Notes: generated by a model from the sequence alone, not told the origin. A stretch of 64,000 bases of DNA from Klenkia sesuvii (GCF_037083825.1 NZ_JBAPLU010000001.1:124001-188000); one strand, 5' to 3'. Shown: positions 15,753-24,469, counted from the first letter of the stretch. Made by a program: numbers and translations.

Positions 15753-15775
15753 GGTGGTTCCTCCTGTGGTGGGGG

Positions 15776-16207
15776 TCAGTGGGTACGAGCGGGACGGGCC
15801 CGCCGGACGAGCAGGTAGAGCTCGCAGCCGAGGCAGAAGCCGGCGGCTGCGTTGAGCAGGGCGGCCACCAGGGCCAGCCCGGTCGCGACGGCACCGACGA
15901 GCGGTGCGCCGGCCAGGTAGCCGAGGGTGCCGACGAGGGCGAAGCCGAACCCGACGAGCTGGGCGAACCGGGGCGGCGCCTCGTCCTCCCGCTCGGTGAC
16001 CGGGCCCAGCCGGGGGGCGACGAGGGTGCGGAAGAGCACGCCGTAGGGGGCGTACCGCAGCCCGGCGAACGCACCGACGGCGAAGACCACCGCCTGGACG
16101 GCGAGCAGCCAGCCGCTGCCGGTGAGCAGGACGACGGCGAGCACGACGGTGGTGACCCAGGCGCCGAAGCGCGGGCCACGGACGTCGACCTGACGGGTGG
16201 GTGTCAC
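15776..16207 (-). CDS. DUF4395 membrane protein
   Basis: 143-aa protein with four predicted membrane helices and a CxxC pair (C125, C128 in FCLGCELY) at the end of the last helix, the hallmark of DUF4395. These proteins accompany rhodaneses and thioredoxins and are thought to take part in membrane thiol or sulfur transfer. The GTG at 16207 follows the cysteine leader peptide by 50 bp, so translation of the leader could control this gene. Confidence 0.88.
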   Translation of the reverse strand: MTPTRQVDVRGPRFGAWVTTVVLAVVLLTGSGWLLAVQAVVFAVGAFAGLRYAPYGVLFRTLVAPRLGPVTEREDEAPPRFAQLVGFGFALVGTLGYLAGAPLVGAVATGLALVAALLNAAAGFCLGCELYLLVRRARPARTH

Positions 16208-16257
16208 GGGGTGGGGGCCTTCCGAGGAGCGGGGTGAGGGCTCGTCGAGGCGGGGAG

Positions 16258-16365
16258 TCAGCCTCGGAACTCGGACCGACACAGGCAGCTGCCCAGGCGG
16301 CACAGGTCGACTGTGCGTCGCTGAGTCAGCAGGGTGCCCACGGCGGGGAGGGTAGCAACACCCAT
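16258..16365 (-). CDS. Cysteine-responsive leader peptide
   Basis: 35-aa ORF ending in a Cys-rich segment (TVDLCRLGSCLCR, three cysteines in nine residues). The LTQRRTVDLCRL part is the hallmark of actinobacterial leader peptides placed before sulfur-assimilation genes; mycobacterial examples attenuate downstream expression through stalling at cysteine codons. Its ATG shares one base with the thioredoxin stop (TGATG), so ribosomes may enter by coupling; an internal GTG at codon 9 is an alternative start. The 50-nt gap to DUF4395 is GC-rich and could form the attenuating structure. Confidence 0.85.
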   Translation of the reverse strand: MGVATLPAVGTLLTQRRTVDLCRLGSCLCRSEFRG

Positions 16366-16832
16366 CACACGGGCCCCGCCGCCGGTGCGTGCGCGGCCAC
16401 CAGCGCCCGCAGCTCGTCGGGCCGGGGCGCACCGCTGCTGCGGCCCAGCAGCGCACCGCTGCGGTCGAGGTAGAACAGCGTGGGGGTGCGCCGGACGTCG
16501 AGCGCGCGCACGGCGTCCAGCTCGCTCTCGGCGTCGACGTGCACCGCGGCCAACCCCGGGTGCCGGGTCCCCAGCTGCGCCAACCGGGCCGTGGTGGCCC
16601 GGCAGGGCGCGCAGAACGCGGTGGCGAACTGCACCACCGTCAGGTCGGCGTCCTCGGGCCGCACACCCAGGGAGCGCAGCACCTCGACCTCCGGGGAGTC
16701 CCCCGTCATGCCCTCCCCCGTCGTCCGCACGGCACCGCTGCGGGTGCGCAGCCACCAGCCGGCCACCCCTGCCACGAGCAGGGCGAGGCCGAGCACGATC
16801 GCACCGGTCGCATCCACGTCACCACCCAACAC
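16365..16832 (-). CDS. Membrane-anchored thioredoxin-fold protein
   Basis: 155-aa protein with one N-terminal helix (AIVLGLALLVAGVAGWWL) and a thioredoxin domain with CAPC at C74-C77, VVQFATAFCAPC and cis-proline segment RRTPTLFYL. As I recall it corresponds to ThiX (Rv0816c). The catalytic domain would probably face the cytoplasm or the membrane surface, handing electrons or sulfur to DUF4395 and the rhodanese encoded downstream. The stop overlaps the leader-peptide start. Confidence 0.88.
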   Translation of the reverse strand: MLGGDVDATGAIVLGLALLVAGVAGWWLRTRSGAVRTTGEGMTGDSPEVEVLRSLGVRPEDADLTVVQFATAFCAPCRATTARLAQLGTRHPGLAAVHVDAESELDAVRALDVRRTPTLFYLDRSGALLGRSSGAPRPDELRALVAAHAPAAGPV

Positions 16833-16853
16833 GACCGAGACGGTGGGGATTCC

Positions 16854-17540
16854 CTACTGCAGGACGACGTCGGTGGCCGCCACCGTCAGGTCGACGCCGC
16901 CGTCGGTGACCTGCAGGCCGGTCAGCTGCAGACCGAAGGGCAGCGCGGGCAGCGGGTAGCGGAACTCCAGCAGCTCCTGCGCCTGCTCCAGCACGAACTG
17001 CGGGACGTCGATGCCGGCCCCCGACGCGGAGTCGACGTCGACCACGAGGTCCTGCCCGTCCAGGGACACGGTGCCCGCGGCCGTGAGCGGGATCGTCTGC
17101 CCCAGCAGCTCGACGGTCTTGGTGATGCGCAGCCCGTCGCCCTCCCGGGTGAGCGTCGTGTCCCCGCCGAGCTGGTCGGCCAGCAGCGAGAGCGGCACCG
17201 AGGCCTGCCCGTCGACCCGGTCGACCGGCAGCTGGGACACCCGTCCGCCCAGCACGTCCGACAGCGGCAGCTGCACCCCCTGCAGCGAGACGTCGGCGGT
17301 CGTGCCGGCGGGCTGACCCAGCTCGTCGGCGGTCAGCGCGATGCGCACGTCGTCGTAGCGCCCGGCGACGGCCTGGGTGAGGAACGGGAACCCGGTGATG
17401 TCGACGTCGGGTTCGCCGGCCAACCCGCCCTGCTGCGCGACCTGGGCGGCGACCTGGTCCTCGGCGACCAGCACGCCGACGCGGTCGGCGGCCACGAGCA
17501 GCACCAGCAGCACCCCGAGGGTGATCAGCAGACCTTTCAC
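16854..17540 (-). CDS. LmeA-like DUF2993 protein
   Basis: 228-aa exported or anchored protein: hydrophobic N-terminus (GLLITLGVLLVLLVAADRV) then a DUF2993 domain (ITGFPFLTQAVAGRYDDVRI is characteristic). The mycobacterial member, LmeA (Rv0817c), is needed for mannan elongation of lipomannan. The GTG at 17540 is preferred because GGGAG lies nine bases before it; a GTG at 17549 is closer than normal to that site. It precedes the thioredoxin gene by 21 bp. Confidence 0.85.
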   Translation of the reverse strand: MKGLLITLGVLLVLLVAADRVGVLVAEDQVAAQVAQQGGLAGEPDVDITGFPFLTQAVAGRYDDVRIALTADELGQPAGTTADVSLQGVQLPLSDVLGGRVSQLPVDRVDGQASVPLSLLADQLGGDTTLTREGDGLRITKTVELLGQTIPLTAAGTVSLDGQDLVVDVDSASGAGIDVPQFVLEQAQELLEFRYPLPALPFGLQLTGLQVTDGGVDLTVAATDVVLQ

Positions 17541-17559
17541 CGGGCCCACTCTCCCAGGG

Positions 17560-18381
17560 CTACAGGCTGGTCTGCAGCGCCAGGAAGTAGGCGACCGGTG
17601 CGGCGGCGGCGAACGGGAGGACGGCCTGCACCACCGGCAGGGCCCAGCCCCGCCGGGGACGCTCGGCCACGACGTAGGACGCGCCGACCGCCACCAGCAC
17701 CGCGACGCCGGCGATCGCGGCGCCGTACGTCGCCGCCGACAGCGCGTCGAGGAGGTCGCCGGGCCGACGGCGGAGGAGCGCGGTGCCCACCCCGGCGAGG
17801 ACGGCGAGCACCAGGCCGGTCAGCCCACGGGGCACGCCCGCCGCGACCGAGGGCCGGGGCAGGACCAGGTCGACGAGGTGCCCGACCAGCAGGGCGGCGC
17901 CCACGACGAGCACCGCCGACGTCGCCAGCCGCGGCCCGTCGGGCGTGCGCCCCAGCGCCAGCAGCAGGGCCAGGGCCACCACCGCGCACAGCAGCAGCAG
18001 CACGCCGGCCAGGGAGGCGACGAGGTAGCGGCGCGGGGCCGGGCGGGCCATCTGGTGCACCACCGACAGCAGGAACCCCGGTCCGAGGACGAGCAGGAGC
18101 ACGCCCAGGTCGGGGCGGTCGGGCAGGCCCAGCAGCAGGTCGGCGCCGACCGCGGCCAGCACTCCGACGCCGATGGAGCCGGCCAGACCGCGGATCCCGG
18201 TGGCCAGCACCCACGCCGCCACCAGCGCGACCTGCAGCACGAGCACGCCGGCCAGCAACCCCGCGTGCCCGGCCAGCAGCGGCAGCCCGGCCAGCGCCGC
18301 GGTGCCGACGACGACCGCGCCGGCGGCCGGCAGGTGGTGGACGGGCGGCGGGAGCACCTGCGTCGAGGTCGGGCCGGTCAT
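17560..18381 (-). CDS. Polytopic membrane protein, unknown
   Basis: 273-aa protein with about eight hydrophobic helices. Almost no charged residues outside short Arg loops (RPAPRRYL, LLRRRPGD, VAERPRRGW). No transporter motif recognised. The ATG at 18381 overlaps the stop of the broken hydrolase (ATGA), so it was probably translated by coupling before that gene decayed. It ends 19 bp before the LmeA-like start. Confidence 0.7.
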   Translation of the reverse strand: MTGPTSTQVLPPPVHHLPAAGAVVVGTAALAGLPLLAGHAGLLAGVLVLQVALVAAWVLATGIRGLAGSIGVGVLAAVGADLLLGLPDRPDLGVLLLVLGPGFLLSVVHQMARPAPRRYLVASLAGVLLLLCAVVALALLLALGRTPDGPRLATSAVLVVGAALLVGHLVDLVLPRPSVAAGVPRGLTGLVLAVLAGVGTALLRRRPGDLLDALSAATYGAAIAGVAVLVAVGASYVVAERPRRGWALPVVQAVLPFAAAAPVAYFLALQTSL

Positions 18382-19233
18382 CGGCCCGGGCGCGCGGCGG
18401 CGGGGGCGGGGATCACCGGGCCATGTTCGCAGAGCCGGCCGCGGCCGACGGTGTCCCGCGCCCAGCGACCGATGCGCTCGGCCAGTGGCGCGGTCATGCC
18501 GTTCTCGGCGTGCCCCATGCCGGGCACCACCCACACGGTGGCGGCGGGCCCGGCCGCCTGCGCGAGCGTGCGGAAGTGCTCGAGCGGGAAGTAGGTGTCG
18601 CGGTCGCCGTGCACCAGCAGCAGCGGCGTGGGCGCGATCGCGCTGACCAGCTGGACCGGGGCCGGCGGGTTGCTCGGCCACGGCGGGGCCAGGCGGACTC
18701 CCATGACCCGCGCCCCGAGCCGGCGACCGACCGTCGTCTCCAGCAGCCAGTGCACGCGGCGCATGGGCACCGTGTCGCGCAGGCCCCGGTGCAGGGGCCC
18801 GCCGCGAGCCTGCGAGTGGTGGGGGGGCAGCGGGGTCCTTCTGCTGGCGCAGCGCCGCACCCCCGCCCATCGACAGGCCGACCGTGACCACCGTGGTGGC
18901 GCCGTCGGCGCGGGCGGCCCGCACGGCCGCGTCGACGTCGAGCAGCTCGGGGTCCCCGCCGACGCCGGAGGCACCGCCGGACCGGCCGTGCCCGCGGAAG
19001 TCCAGCCCGCGCACCTCACCGAACCGGCGGAGGTAGCCGGCCAGCCGGAGGAAGGGGGCACGGGCGGTCGAGTTGGTGAACCCGTGCGCCACCACGAACG
19101 TCACCGGCCGCCGCTCCGGGTCCGGCGGCCCGGGCAGGTCCGGGGGCACCACGATGCCGCGCAGCCGCACGCCGTCCTCGGTGGTCACCGTCACGTCACG
19201 ACGGGGCAACACCGGGACCACCTCGCGCAACAC
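18378..19233 (-). pseudogene. Alpha/beta hydrolase gene broken by hairpin repeat copy D
   Basis: Two halves of one hydrolase in different frames. The N-terminal part (from the GTG at 19233) reads VTFVVAHGFTNSTARAPF through the nucleophile elbow GLSMGGGAALRQ. The C-terminal part resumes in another frame at GLRDTVPMRRVHWLLETTVG and runs through LLLVHGDRDTYFP and VPGMGHAENG (acid and histidine). Between them, where about 20 residues are expected, lies a copy of the hairpin repeat (18782-18844). The N-terminal frame stays open by chance into the next gene. A sequencing error would not explain the inserted repeat. Confidence 0.85.
18782..18844 (-). repeat. Hairpin repeat element, copy D (inside hydrolase gene)
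   Basis: Divergent copy: GCAGGGgCCCGC at one end and GGGGTCCTTCTG at the other match the consensus, with nearly the same total length. The inner and outer stems differ in sequence but still pair (CCCGCCGC against GTGGTGGG; GGCCCCGGTGC against GCAGCGGGGTCC). Same orientation relative to the host gene as copies A-C. Confidence 0.7.
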
Positions 19234-19290
19234 GTCCGATATCCTGCCGGTTCACCCCGACACCGGCGTCGACGGACCCGAGGAGACGGC

Positions 19291-20034
19291 ATGCGGCTCG
19301 TGCTCATGACTTCCGCCCGTCAGGCGACCACCGAGGTGCTGCCCGCCCTCGGTCTCCTGCCGCACCAGGTGCGGGTCGTCGCGCCCGAGCTGTCGAGCCT
19401 GCTCGACGGCGACGCCGGCGACGTGGTGCTGGTCGACGCCCGCCACGACCTGGTGCGCGCGCGCACCCTGTGCGGCCTGCTGGCCAGCACCGGGGTGGCC
19501 GCGTCGCTGGTGGCGGTGCTGTCCGAGGGCGGTCTGGTCGCCCTCTCGGCCGATTGGGGTGTCGACGACGTCGTCCTCGACACCGCCGGCCCCGCCGAGG
19601 TCGACGCCCGGCTGAAGTGGGCCACCGCCCGCCGCGCCGCCGCCAGCACCCCGAGCCCGGTCGACGAGGGCGGCGTCACCAAGGCCGGCGAGCTGGTCAT
19701 CGACGAGCACAGCTACTCGGCCAAGCTGCGCGGCCGCCCACTCGACCTCACCTACAAGGAGTTCGAGCTCCTCAAGTACCTGGCCCAGCACCCCGGCCGG
19801 GTGTTCTCCCGCGCCCAGCTGCTGCAGGAGATCTGGGGCTACGACTACTTCGGCGGCACCCGCACGGTCGACGTCCACGTGCGGCGCCTGCGGGCGAAGC
19901 TGGGCACCGAGCACGAGGCCCTGATCGGCACCGTGCGCAACGTCGGCTACAAGCTCGACCAGCAGGTCGCCGACGCCACGTCCGCCTCGGCGACCGCGGC
20001 CCCCGAGACCAGCGACGCGCCGGCCGTCCCCTGA
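19291..20034 (+). CDS. glnR: GlnR-type OmpR-family regulator
   Basis: 247-aa orphan response regulator controlling nitrogen metabolism in actinobacteria. The N-terminal receiver is degenerate, with D49 in VVLVDARHDL but no complete acidic pocket, as expected of GlnR, which is not phosphorylated in the normal way. The C-terminal winged helix is typical (LTYKEFELLKYLAQHPGRVF, RTVDVHVRRLRAKLG, IGTVRNVGYKL). AGGAG sits five bases before the ATG at 19291. It precedes mshD, an order recalled from M. tuberculosis Rv0818-Rv0819. Confidence 0.9.
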   Translation: MRLVLMTSARQATTEVLPALGLLPHQVRVVAPELSSLLDGDAGDVVLVDARHDLVRARTLCGLLASTGVAASLVAVLSEGGLVALSADWGVDDVVLDTAGPAEVDARLKWATARRAAASTPSPVDEGGVTKAGELVIDEHSYSAKLRGRPLDLTYKEFELLKYLAQHPGRVFSRAQLLQEIWGYDYFGGTRTVDVHVRRLRAKLGTEHEALIGTVRNVGYKLDQQVADATSASATAAPETSDAPAVP

Positions 20035-20081
20035 CCGAGCACCGGCACGACCCCCTCCCGGACCACGCGATCGCGGTCTCG

Positions 20082-21008
20082 GTGAACGTGCTGCCCCGCG
20101 CCGAGGGGCGCTCGCTCGAGCTCGCCCTGGAGCTCGTCGAGGCCGCCGCCCGGGCCGACGGCGTCCGCCCGCTCAGCGAGGAGGCCGAGCTGCGACTGCG
20201 GCACGGCGGCCCGGACGGCGGCCGCGACGTGCTGTTCGGCCACGAGGGACGCGCGGCCGCCTACGCGCGGCTGGACCGGGACGGCGACGGCGGCTGGCAG
20301 GCCGAGTTCGTCGTCCACCCGCAGCTGCGCCGGCGCGGCCTCGGGCGCGCGATGGCCGAGAAGGTGGAGGAGCTGGCCGGCGACGGGCCGCTCGCGGTCT
20401 GGGCGCACGGCGAGCTCCCGGGGTCGGCCGAGCTGGGCACCGCCCGCGGGTGGACGCGGGCCCGCACGCTGCTGCAGATGCGCATGCCGCTGGCCGGCCC
20501 CGGACCGCACGCCGACCCCGAGCTGCCCGCCGACGTCGTCGTCCGGCCCTTCCGGCCCGGGGTCGACGAGGAGGCCTGGTTGGCGGTCAACGCCGCGGCC
20601 TTCGCCCACCACCCCGAGCAGGGCGGCATGACCCGCCGCGACCTCGAGCTGCGCGAGGCCGAGGAGTGGTTCGACCCGGCGGGCTTCCTGCTCGCCTGGC
20701 GGCTGGCCGACGACGGCACCGAGACGCTGCTGGGCTCGCACTGGACCAAGGTGCACCCGGCGGGCGAGGTCGCCGACGAGCCGGTCGGCGAGGTGTACGT
20801 GCTGGGCGTCGCCCCCGCGGCGCAGGGCCTGCGGCTGGGTCGCGCGCTGACCGACCTGGGCCTGGCGCACCTGCGCTCGCGCGGGCTGGCGGAGGTGCTC
20901 CTCTACGTCGAGGAGGACAACACCGCTGCGGTCGCCCTGTACGAGCGGTCAGGGTTCAGCCGGTACGCCGTCGACGTGCAGTGGCACCGTCCCGCGCGCC
21001 GGTCCTGA
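20082..21008 (+). CDS. mshD: Mycothiol synthase
   Basis: 308-aa protein with two GNAT acetyltransferase domains that acetylates Cys-GlcN-Ins, the last step of mycothiol synthesis. Acetyl-CoA loops are visible in both halves: VVHPQLRRRGLGRAM (first) and VLGVAPAAQGLRLGRALT (second, the catalytic one), with VEEDNTAAVALYERSGF at the end. The GTG at 20082 is chosen because no ATG, GTG or TTG in frame lies between it and the glnR stop; 48 bp separate the genes. Confidence 0.9.
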   Translation: MNVLPRAEGRSLELALELVEAAARADGVRPLSEEAELRLRHGGPDGGRDVLFGHEGRAAAYARLDRDGDGGWQAEFVVHPQLRRRGLGRAMAEKVEELAGDGPLAVWAHGELPGSAELGTARGWTRARTLLQMRMPLAGPGPHADPELPADVVVRPFRPGVDEEAWLAVNAAAFAHHPEQGGMTRRDLELREAEEWFDPAGFLLAWRLADDGTETLLGSHWTKVHPAGEVADEPVGEVYVLGVAPAAQGLRLGRALTDLGLAHLRSRGLAEVLLYVEEDNTAAVALYERSGFSRYAVDVQWHRPARRS

Positions 21009-21033
21009 CCCGCTGTTGAGCCCAACCGGGTGA

Positions 21034-21055
21034 GTTCACCTGGGGGACGTGACCT
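21034..21055 (+). promoter_or_regulatory. Pho box-like direct repeat 1
   Basis: GTTCACCTGGG followed by the weaker unit GGACGTGACCT, 11-nt period as in actinobacterial PHO boxes, about 160 bp upstream of pstS. Confidence 0.45.
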
Positions 21056-21088
21056 GTACCGCAGCCGGTGATCCACACCTCATGGGTC

Positions 21089-21110
21089 GTTCATCCCGCG
21101 TTCACCGAGC
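21089..21110 (+). promoter_or_regulatory. Pho box direct repeat 2
   Basis: GTTCATCCCGC then GTTCACCGAGC, two 11-nt direct repeats matching the actinobacterial PHO-box unit. It lies 102 bp before the pstS ATG, so a phosphate-starvation regulator (RegX3/PhoP-type, not encoded here) probably activates the operon. Confidence 0.65.
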
Positions 21111-21211
21111 GAGCCAGATCCGTCCACTTGCGCTGCCTAGCGTCCTCGTCTGTTGGACCTCACTGCCCGGCACCGACGTCCGGGCACCACCAGTCGAAAG
21201 GCCCTGAGTAG

Positions 21212-22324
21212 ATGCTCAGCACCAAGACGCGCGCCGTGACCCTCTCCGCGGCGTTCGCCAGCACCCTCGCGCTCGCTGCGTGCGGCGCCTCCAACGAGGG
21301 TGGCACCACCGACTCCTCCGGCGCGGATTCCAGCCAGGAGCAGCTGAGCGGCACCCTCGTGGGTGCCGGCGCCTCGAGCCAGCAGGCCGCCATGCAGGGG
21401 TGGACCGCCGGTTACTCCTCCATCCAGCCCGACGTCACGGTCAACTACGACCCGGTCGGCTCCGGCGGTGGCCGCGAGCAGTTCATCGCCGGCGGCACCG
21501 ACTTCGCCGGCTCCGACGCCGCGCTGAAGGACGACGAGCTCACCGAGGCCGAGGCCCGCTGCGGCGACGGCGGCGTGTTCGAGCTGCCGAACTACATCTC
21601 GGCCATCGCCGTGGTCTACAACCTGCCGGGCGTCGACGAGCTCAACCTCTCGCCCGAGGTGCTGGCCGGCATCTTCACCGGCGCGATCACGACGTGGAAC
21701 GACCCGGCCATCGCCGCGGACAACGAGGGCGTGCAGCTGCCCTCGACCACCATCACCCCCGTGCACCGCGCCGACGACTCGGGCACGACCACGAACTTCA
21801 CCCAGTACCTGAACGCCGCCGCCCCCGACGTGTGGACCAGCGAGCCCGACGGCGAGTGGCCGCTGTCCGGTGGCGAGGCCGCCAACCAGACCTCGGGCAT
21901 GATCTCGGCGGTCTCCGCCGGCGAGGGCGCCATCGGCTACGCCGACGAGTCGCAGGCCGGCGACCTGGGTGTGGCCAACATCGGTGTGGGCGAGGACTTC
22001 GTCGCCCCCTCCCCCGAGGCCGCCGCGGCCGTCGTCGAGGGCTCGGAGCTGCAGTCCGGGCGCAGCGAGTACGACTTCGCCTACGACATCAACCGCACCA
22101 CCACCTCGGCCGACGAGTACCCGATCGTCCTGGTCAGCTACCACATCGGCTGCGTCTCCTACGACGACGCCGAGACCGCCGACCTGGTGAAGTCCTTCCT
22201 GGGCTACGTCATCAGCGAGGACGGCCAGCAGGCCGCCGCCGACGCCGCCGGCAGCGCTCCGATCTCGGACGGTCTGCGCGAGCAGGCGCAGACCGCGGTG
22301 GACGCCATCACCTCCGGCAGCTGA
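21212..22324 (+). CDS. pstS: Phosphate ABC transporter, substrate-binding lipoprotein
   Basis: 370-aa exported lipoprotein that binds phosphate outside the membrane. The signal peptide ends in a lipobox LALAAC with C24 as lipid anchor. Family motifs: GTLVGAGASSQQAAMQGW, the phosphate-loop segment YDPVGSGGGREQFI, GTDFAGSDAALK, and DDSGTTTNFTQYL. The ATG follows AGGCCCTGAGTAG; upstream Pho boxes suggest induction by phosphate starvation. A terminator-like hairpin follows, so pstS can be made in excess over pstCAB. Confidence 0.96.
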   Translation: MLSTKTRAVTLSAAFASTLALAACGASNEGGTTDSSGADSSQEQLSGTLVGAGASSQQAAMQGWTAGYSSIQPDVTVNYDPVGSGGGREQFIAGGTDFAGSDAALKDDELTEAEARCGDGGVFELPNYISAIAVVYNLPGVDELNLSPEVLAGIFTGAITTWNDPAIAADNEGVQLPSTTITPVHRADDSGTTTNFTQYLNAAAPDVWTSEPDGEWPLSGGEAANQTSGMISAVSAGEGAIGYADESQAGDLGVANIGVGEDFVAPSPEAAAAVVEGSELQSGRSEYDFAYDINRTTTSADEYPIVLVSYHIGCVSYDDAETADLVKSFLGYVISEDGQQAAADAAGSAPISDGLREQAQTAVDAITSGS

Positions 22325-22332
22325 CCCACCGC

Positions 22333-22367
22333 GAGCGGCCCGGGTGCTTCGTGCGCCCGGGCCGCTC
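22333..22367 (+). terminator. Attenuator hairpin between pstS and pstC
   Basis: Perfect 12-bp stem GAGCGGCCCGGG/CCCGGGCCGCTC with an 11-base loop, nine bases past the pstS stop. Probably partial termination, setting the excess of binding protein. Confidence 0.75.
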
Positions 22368-22433
22368 GTGCGTCGGCCCCCGCCGACGGCACCACCCCAC
22401 CCGCCCCGCACCGACCGCACGCTCGGAGTCCCC

Positions 22434-23390
22434 GTGACCTCGCTCGACACCCCGCCCCGGAAGGCCGACAAGCCCACCCGCACCGTGCGCAGCGCCGGCG
22501 ACCGCACCTTCGCCGGGCTGTCCACCGGCGCCGGCATCCTCATCCTGGTCGTGCTCGCCGGGGTGGCCGCGTTCCTGATCTCGGAGTCCCTCGACTCGAT
22601 CACGGCACCGGCCGCCGACGTCCCCGGCGGCGAGGGCGTGTGGAGCTACGTCGGCCCGCTGGTGTTCGGCACCCTGCTGGCCGCCGTCATCGCCCTGGTC
22701 GTCGCCACCCCGCTGGGCGTGGCCATCGCCCTGTTCATCACCTACTACGCGCCGAAGCGCGTCGCCGCGACGCTGGGCTACGTCGTCGACCTGCTCGCCG
22801 CGATCCCCAGCGTCGTCTACGGCTTCTGGGGCCTGGCCGCGCTGGCGCCGTCCCTGGTGCCCTTCTTCGCCTGGGCCGAGCGCAACCTCGGCTTCCTGCC
22901 GTTCTTCGCCGGCCCCGCCTCGGTCACCGGCCGCACCATGCTCACCGCCGGCCTGGTGCTGGCGATCATGATCCTGCCGATCATCTCGGCGATCAGCCGT
23001 GAGGTGTTCTCCCAGGCCCCGGCACTGCACCGGGAGGCCGCGCTGGCCCTCGGCGCCACCCGCTGGGAGATGATCAAGATGGCGGTGCTGCCCTACGGCA
23101 AGTCCGGCGTCATCGGCGGCGCCATGCTCGGCCTGGGCCGCGCGCTGGGCGAGACGCTCGCGGTGGCCATCGTGCTGTCGGTCTCCGGCGGCATCACCTT
23201 CAACCTGATCAGCTCCTCGAACCCCTCGACGATCGCGGCCAACATCGCGCTGCAGTTCCCGGAGTCCTCCGGGCTCGCCGTCAGCACGCTGATCTTCACC
23301 GGTCTCGTGCTGTTCGTGATCACCCTCGCGGTCAACATGCTCGCCCGGTACGTGGTCAACCGCCGGGCCGACTTCTCCGGAGCGAACTGA
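22434..23390 (+). CDS. pstC: Phosphate ABC transporter permease PstC
   Basis: 318-aa inner-membrane permease with six helices. The EAA-type cytoplasmic loop is EAALALGATRWEMIKMAVLP, and DLLAAIPSVVYGFWGL is typical of PstC. GTG start at 22434. Its stop overlaps the pstA start (TGATG). Confidence 0.95.
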   Translation: MTSLDTPPRKADKPTRTVRSAGDRTFAGLSTGAGILILVVLAGVAAFLISESLDSITAPAADVPGGEGVWSYVGPLVFGTLLAAVIALVVATPLGVAIALFITYYAPKRVAATLGYVVDLLAAIPSVVYGFWGLAALAPSLVPFFAWAERNLGFLPFFAGPASVTGRTMLTAGLVLAIMILPIISAISREVFSQAPALHREAALALGATRWEMIKMAVLPYGKSGVIGGAMLGLGRALGETLAVAIVLSVSGGITFNLISSSNPSTIAANIALQFPESSGLAVSTLIFTGLVLFVITLAVNMLARYVVNRRADFSGAN

Positions 23391-24469
23391 TGAGCACCAC
23401 CACCCCGACCCGTCCGGAGGCACCCGAGCCCCTGGCCCCGGCCGTCGGCCACCGGCGCGGCCTGCCGCGCTTCGGCGGCACCGCAGTGTTCGCCGCCGGG
23501 CTGGTCCTGGCCGCGCTGGCCACCCTGGCCTCGGGGTGGTCGTGGGGCCTGTTCGCCGTCTACGGCATCGTGCTCGGCTGCCTGGTCACCTACGTGGTCT
23601 CCCGGGCCGTGGAGGGTCGCCGCAAGGCCACCGACCGGCTGGTCACCGCACTGGTGAGCTCGGCCTTCGCGATCGCCATGGTCCCGCTGGTCTCGCTGGT
23701 CTACACCGTCGTCAGCAACGGCATCGGCCGGCTCGACGGCACGTTCTTCAGCAACTCCATGGTCGGGGTCGTGGGCGAGGGCGGTGGCGCCTACCACGCC
23801 ATCATGGGCACCCTGATCATCACCGCCCTGGCCACGCTGATCTCGGTGCCGGTGGGCCTGCTGGCCGCGATCTACCTGGTCGAGTACGGCCGGGGCCGGC
23901 TGAAGAAGGCGCTGACCTTCTTCGTCGACGTCATGACCGGCATCCCCTCCATCGTCGCCGGCCTGTTCGCCTACGCCCTGTTCGCCATCTTCTTCGGCCC
24001 GGGCATCCGGTTCGGCCTCGGCGGGGCGGTCGCGCTGTCGGTGCTGATGATCCCGGTCGTCGTCCGGTCCTCGGAGGAGGTGCTCAAGCTCGTCCCCAAC
24101 GAGCTCCGCGAGGCCTCCTACGCTCTGGGCGTCTCCAAGTGGCGCACGATCCTCAAGGTCGTCGTCCCCACCGCCATCGCCGGCCTGGGCACCTCGGTGA
24201 CCCTGGCCATCGCCCGGGTGATCGGCGAGACCGCGCCGCTGCTGGTCATCGTCGGCATCACCGCGGCCACCAACTTCGACCCGTTCGACGGCCGCATGGC
24301 CACTCTGCCGGTCTACGCCTACTACCAGCTCACCCAGCCCGGCGTGCCGCCCGAGTTCGGCATCGGCCGGGCCTGGACAGCGGCCCTGGTGCTCATCATC
24401 ATCGTGATGGCCCTCAACGTCGTGGCCCGCCTGATCAGTCGTTTCTTCGCCCCCAAGACCGGTCGCTGA
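23390..24469 (+). CDS. pstA: Phosphate ABC transporter permease PstA
   Basis: 359-aa permease, longer than the usual ~290 because of an N-terminal extension with two extra hydrophobic helices (GTAVFAAGLVLAALATLASG, LFAVYGIVLGCLVTYVV). Core PstA marks are VDVMTGIPSIVAGLFAYALF and the loop REASYALGVSKWRTILKVVVP. Coupled to pstC by a one-base overlap. Confidence 0.95.
   Translation: MSTTTPTRPEAPEPLAPAVGHRRGLPRFGGTAVFAAGLVLAALATLASGWSWGLFAVYGIVLGCLVTYVVSRAVEGRRKATDRLVTALVSSAFAIAMVPLVSLVYTVVSNGIGRLDGTFFSNSMVGVVGEGGGAYHAIMGTLIITALATLISVPVGLLAAIYLVEYGRGRLKKALTFFVDVMTGIPSIVAGLFAYALFAIFFGPGIRFGLGGAVALSVLMIPVVVRSSEEVLKLVPNELREASYALGVSKWRTILKVVVPTAIAGLGTSVTLAIARVIGETAPLLVIVGITAATNFDPFDGRMATLPVYAYYQLTQPGVPPEFGIGRAWTAALVLIIIVMALNVVARLISRFFAPKTGR

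Noticed and set aside
17560..19233. Single 557-aa fusion of hydrolase and membrane protein
   Set aside because: The middle ~150 residues are out of frame with the real hydrolase C-terminus; the frame is open only because of GC content. Treated as a pseudogene plus a separate gene.
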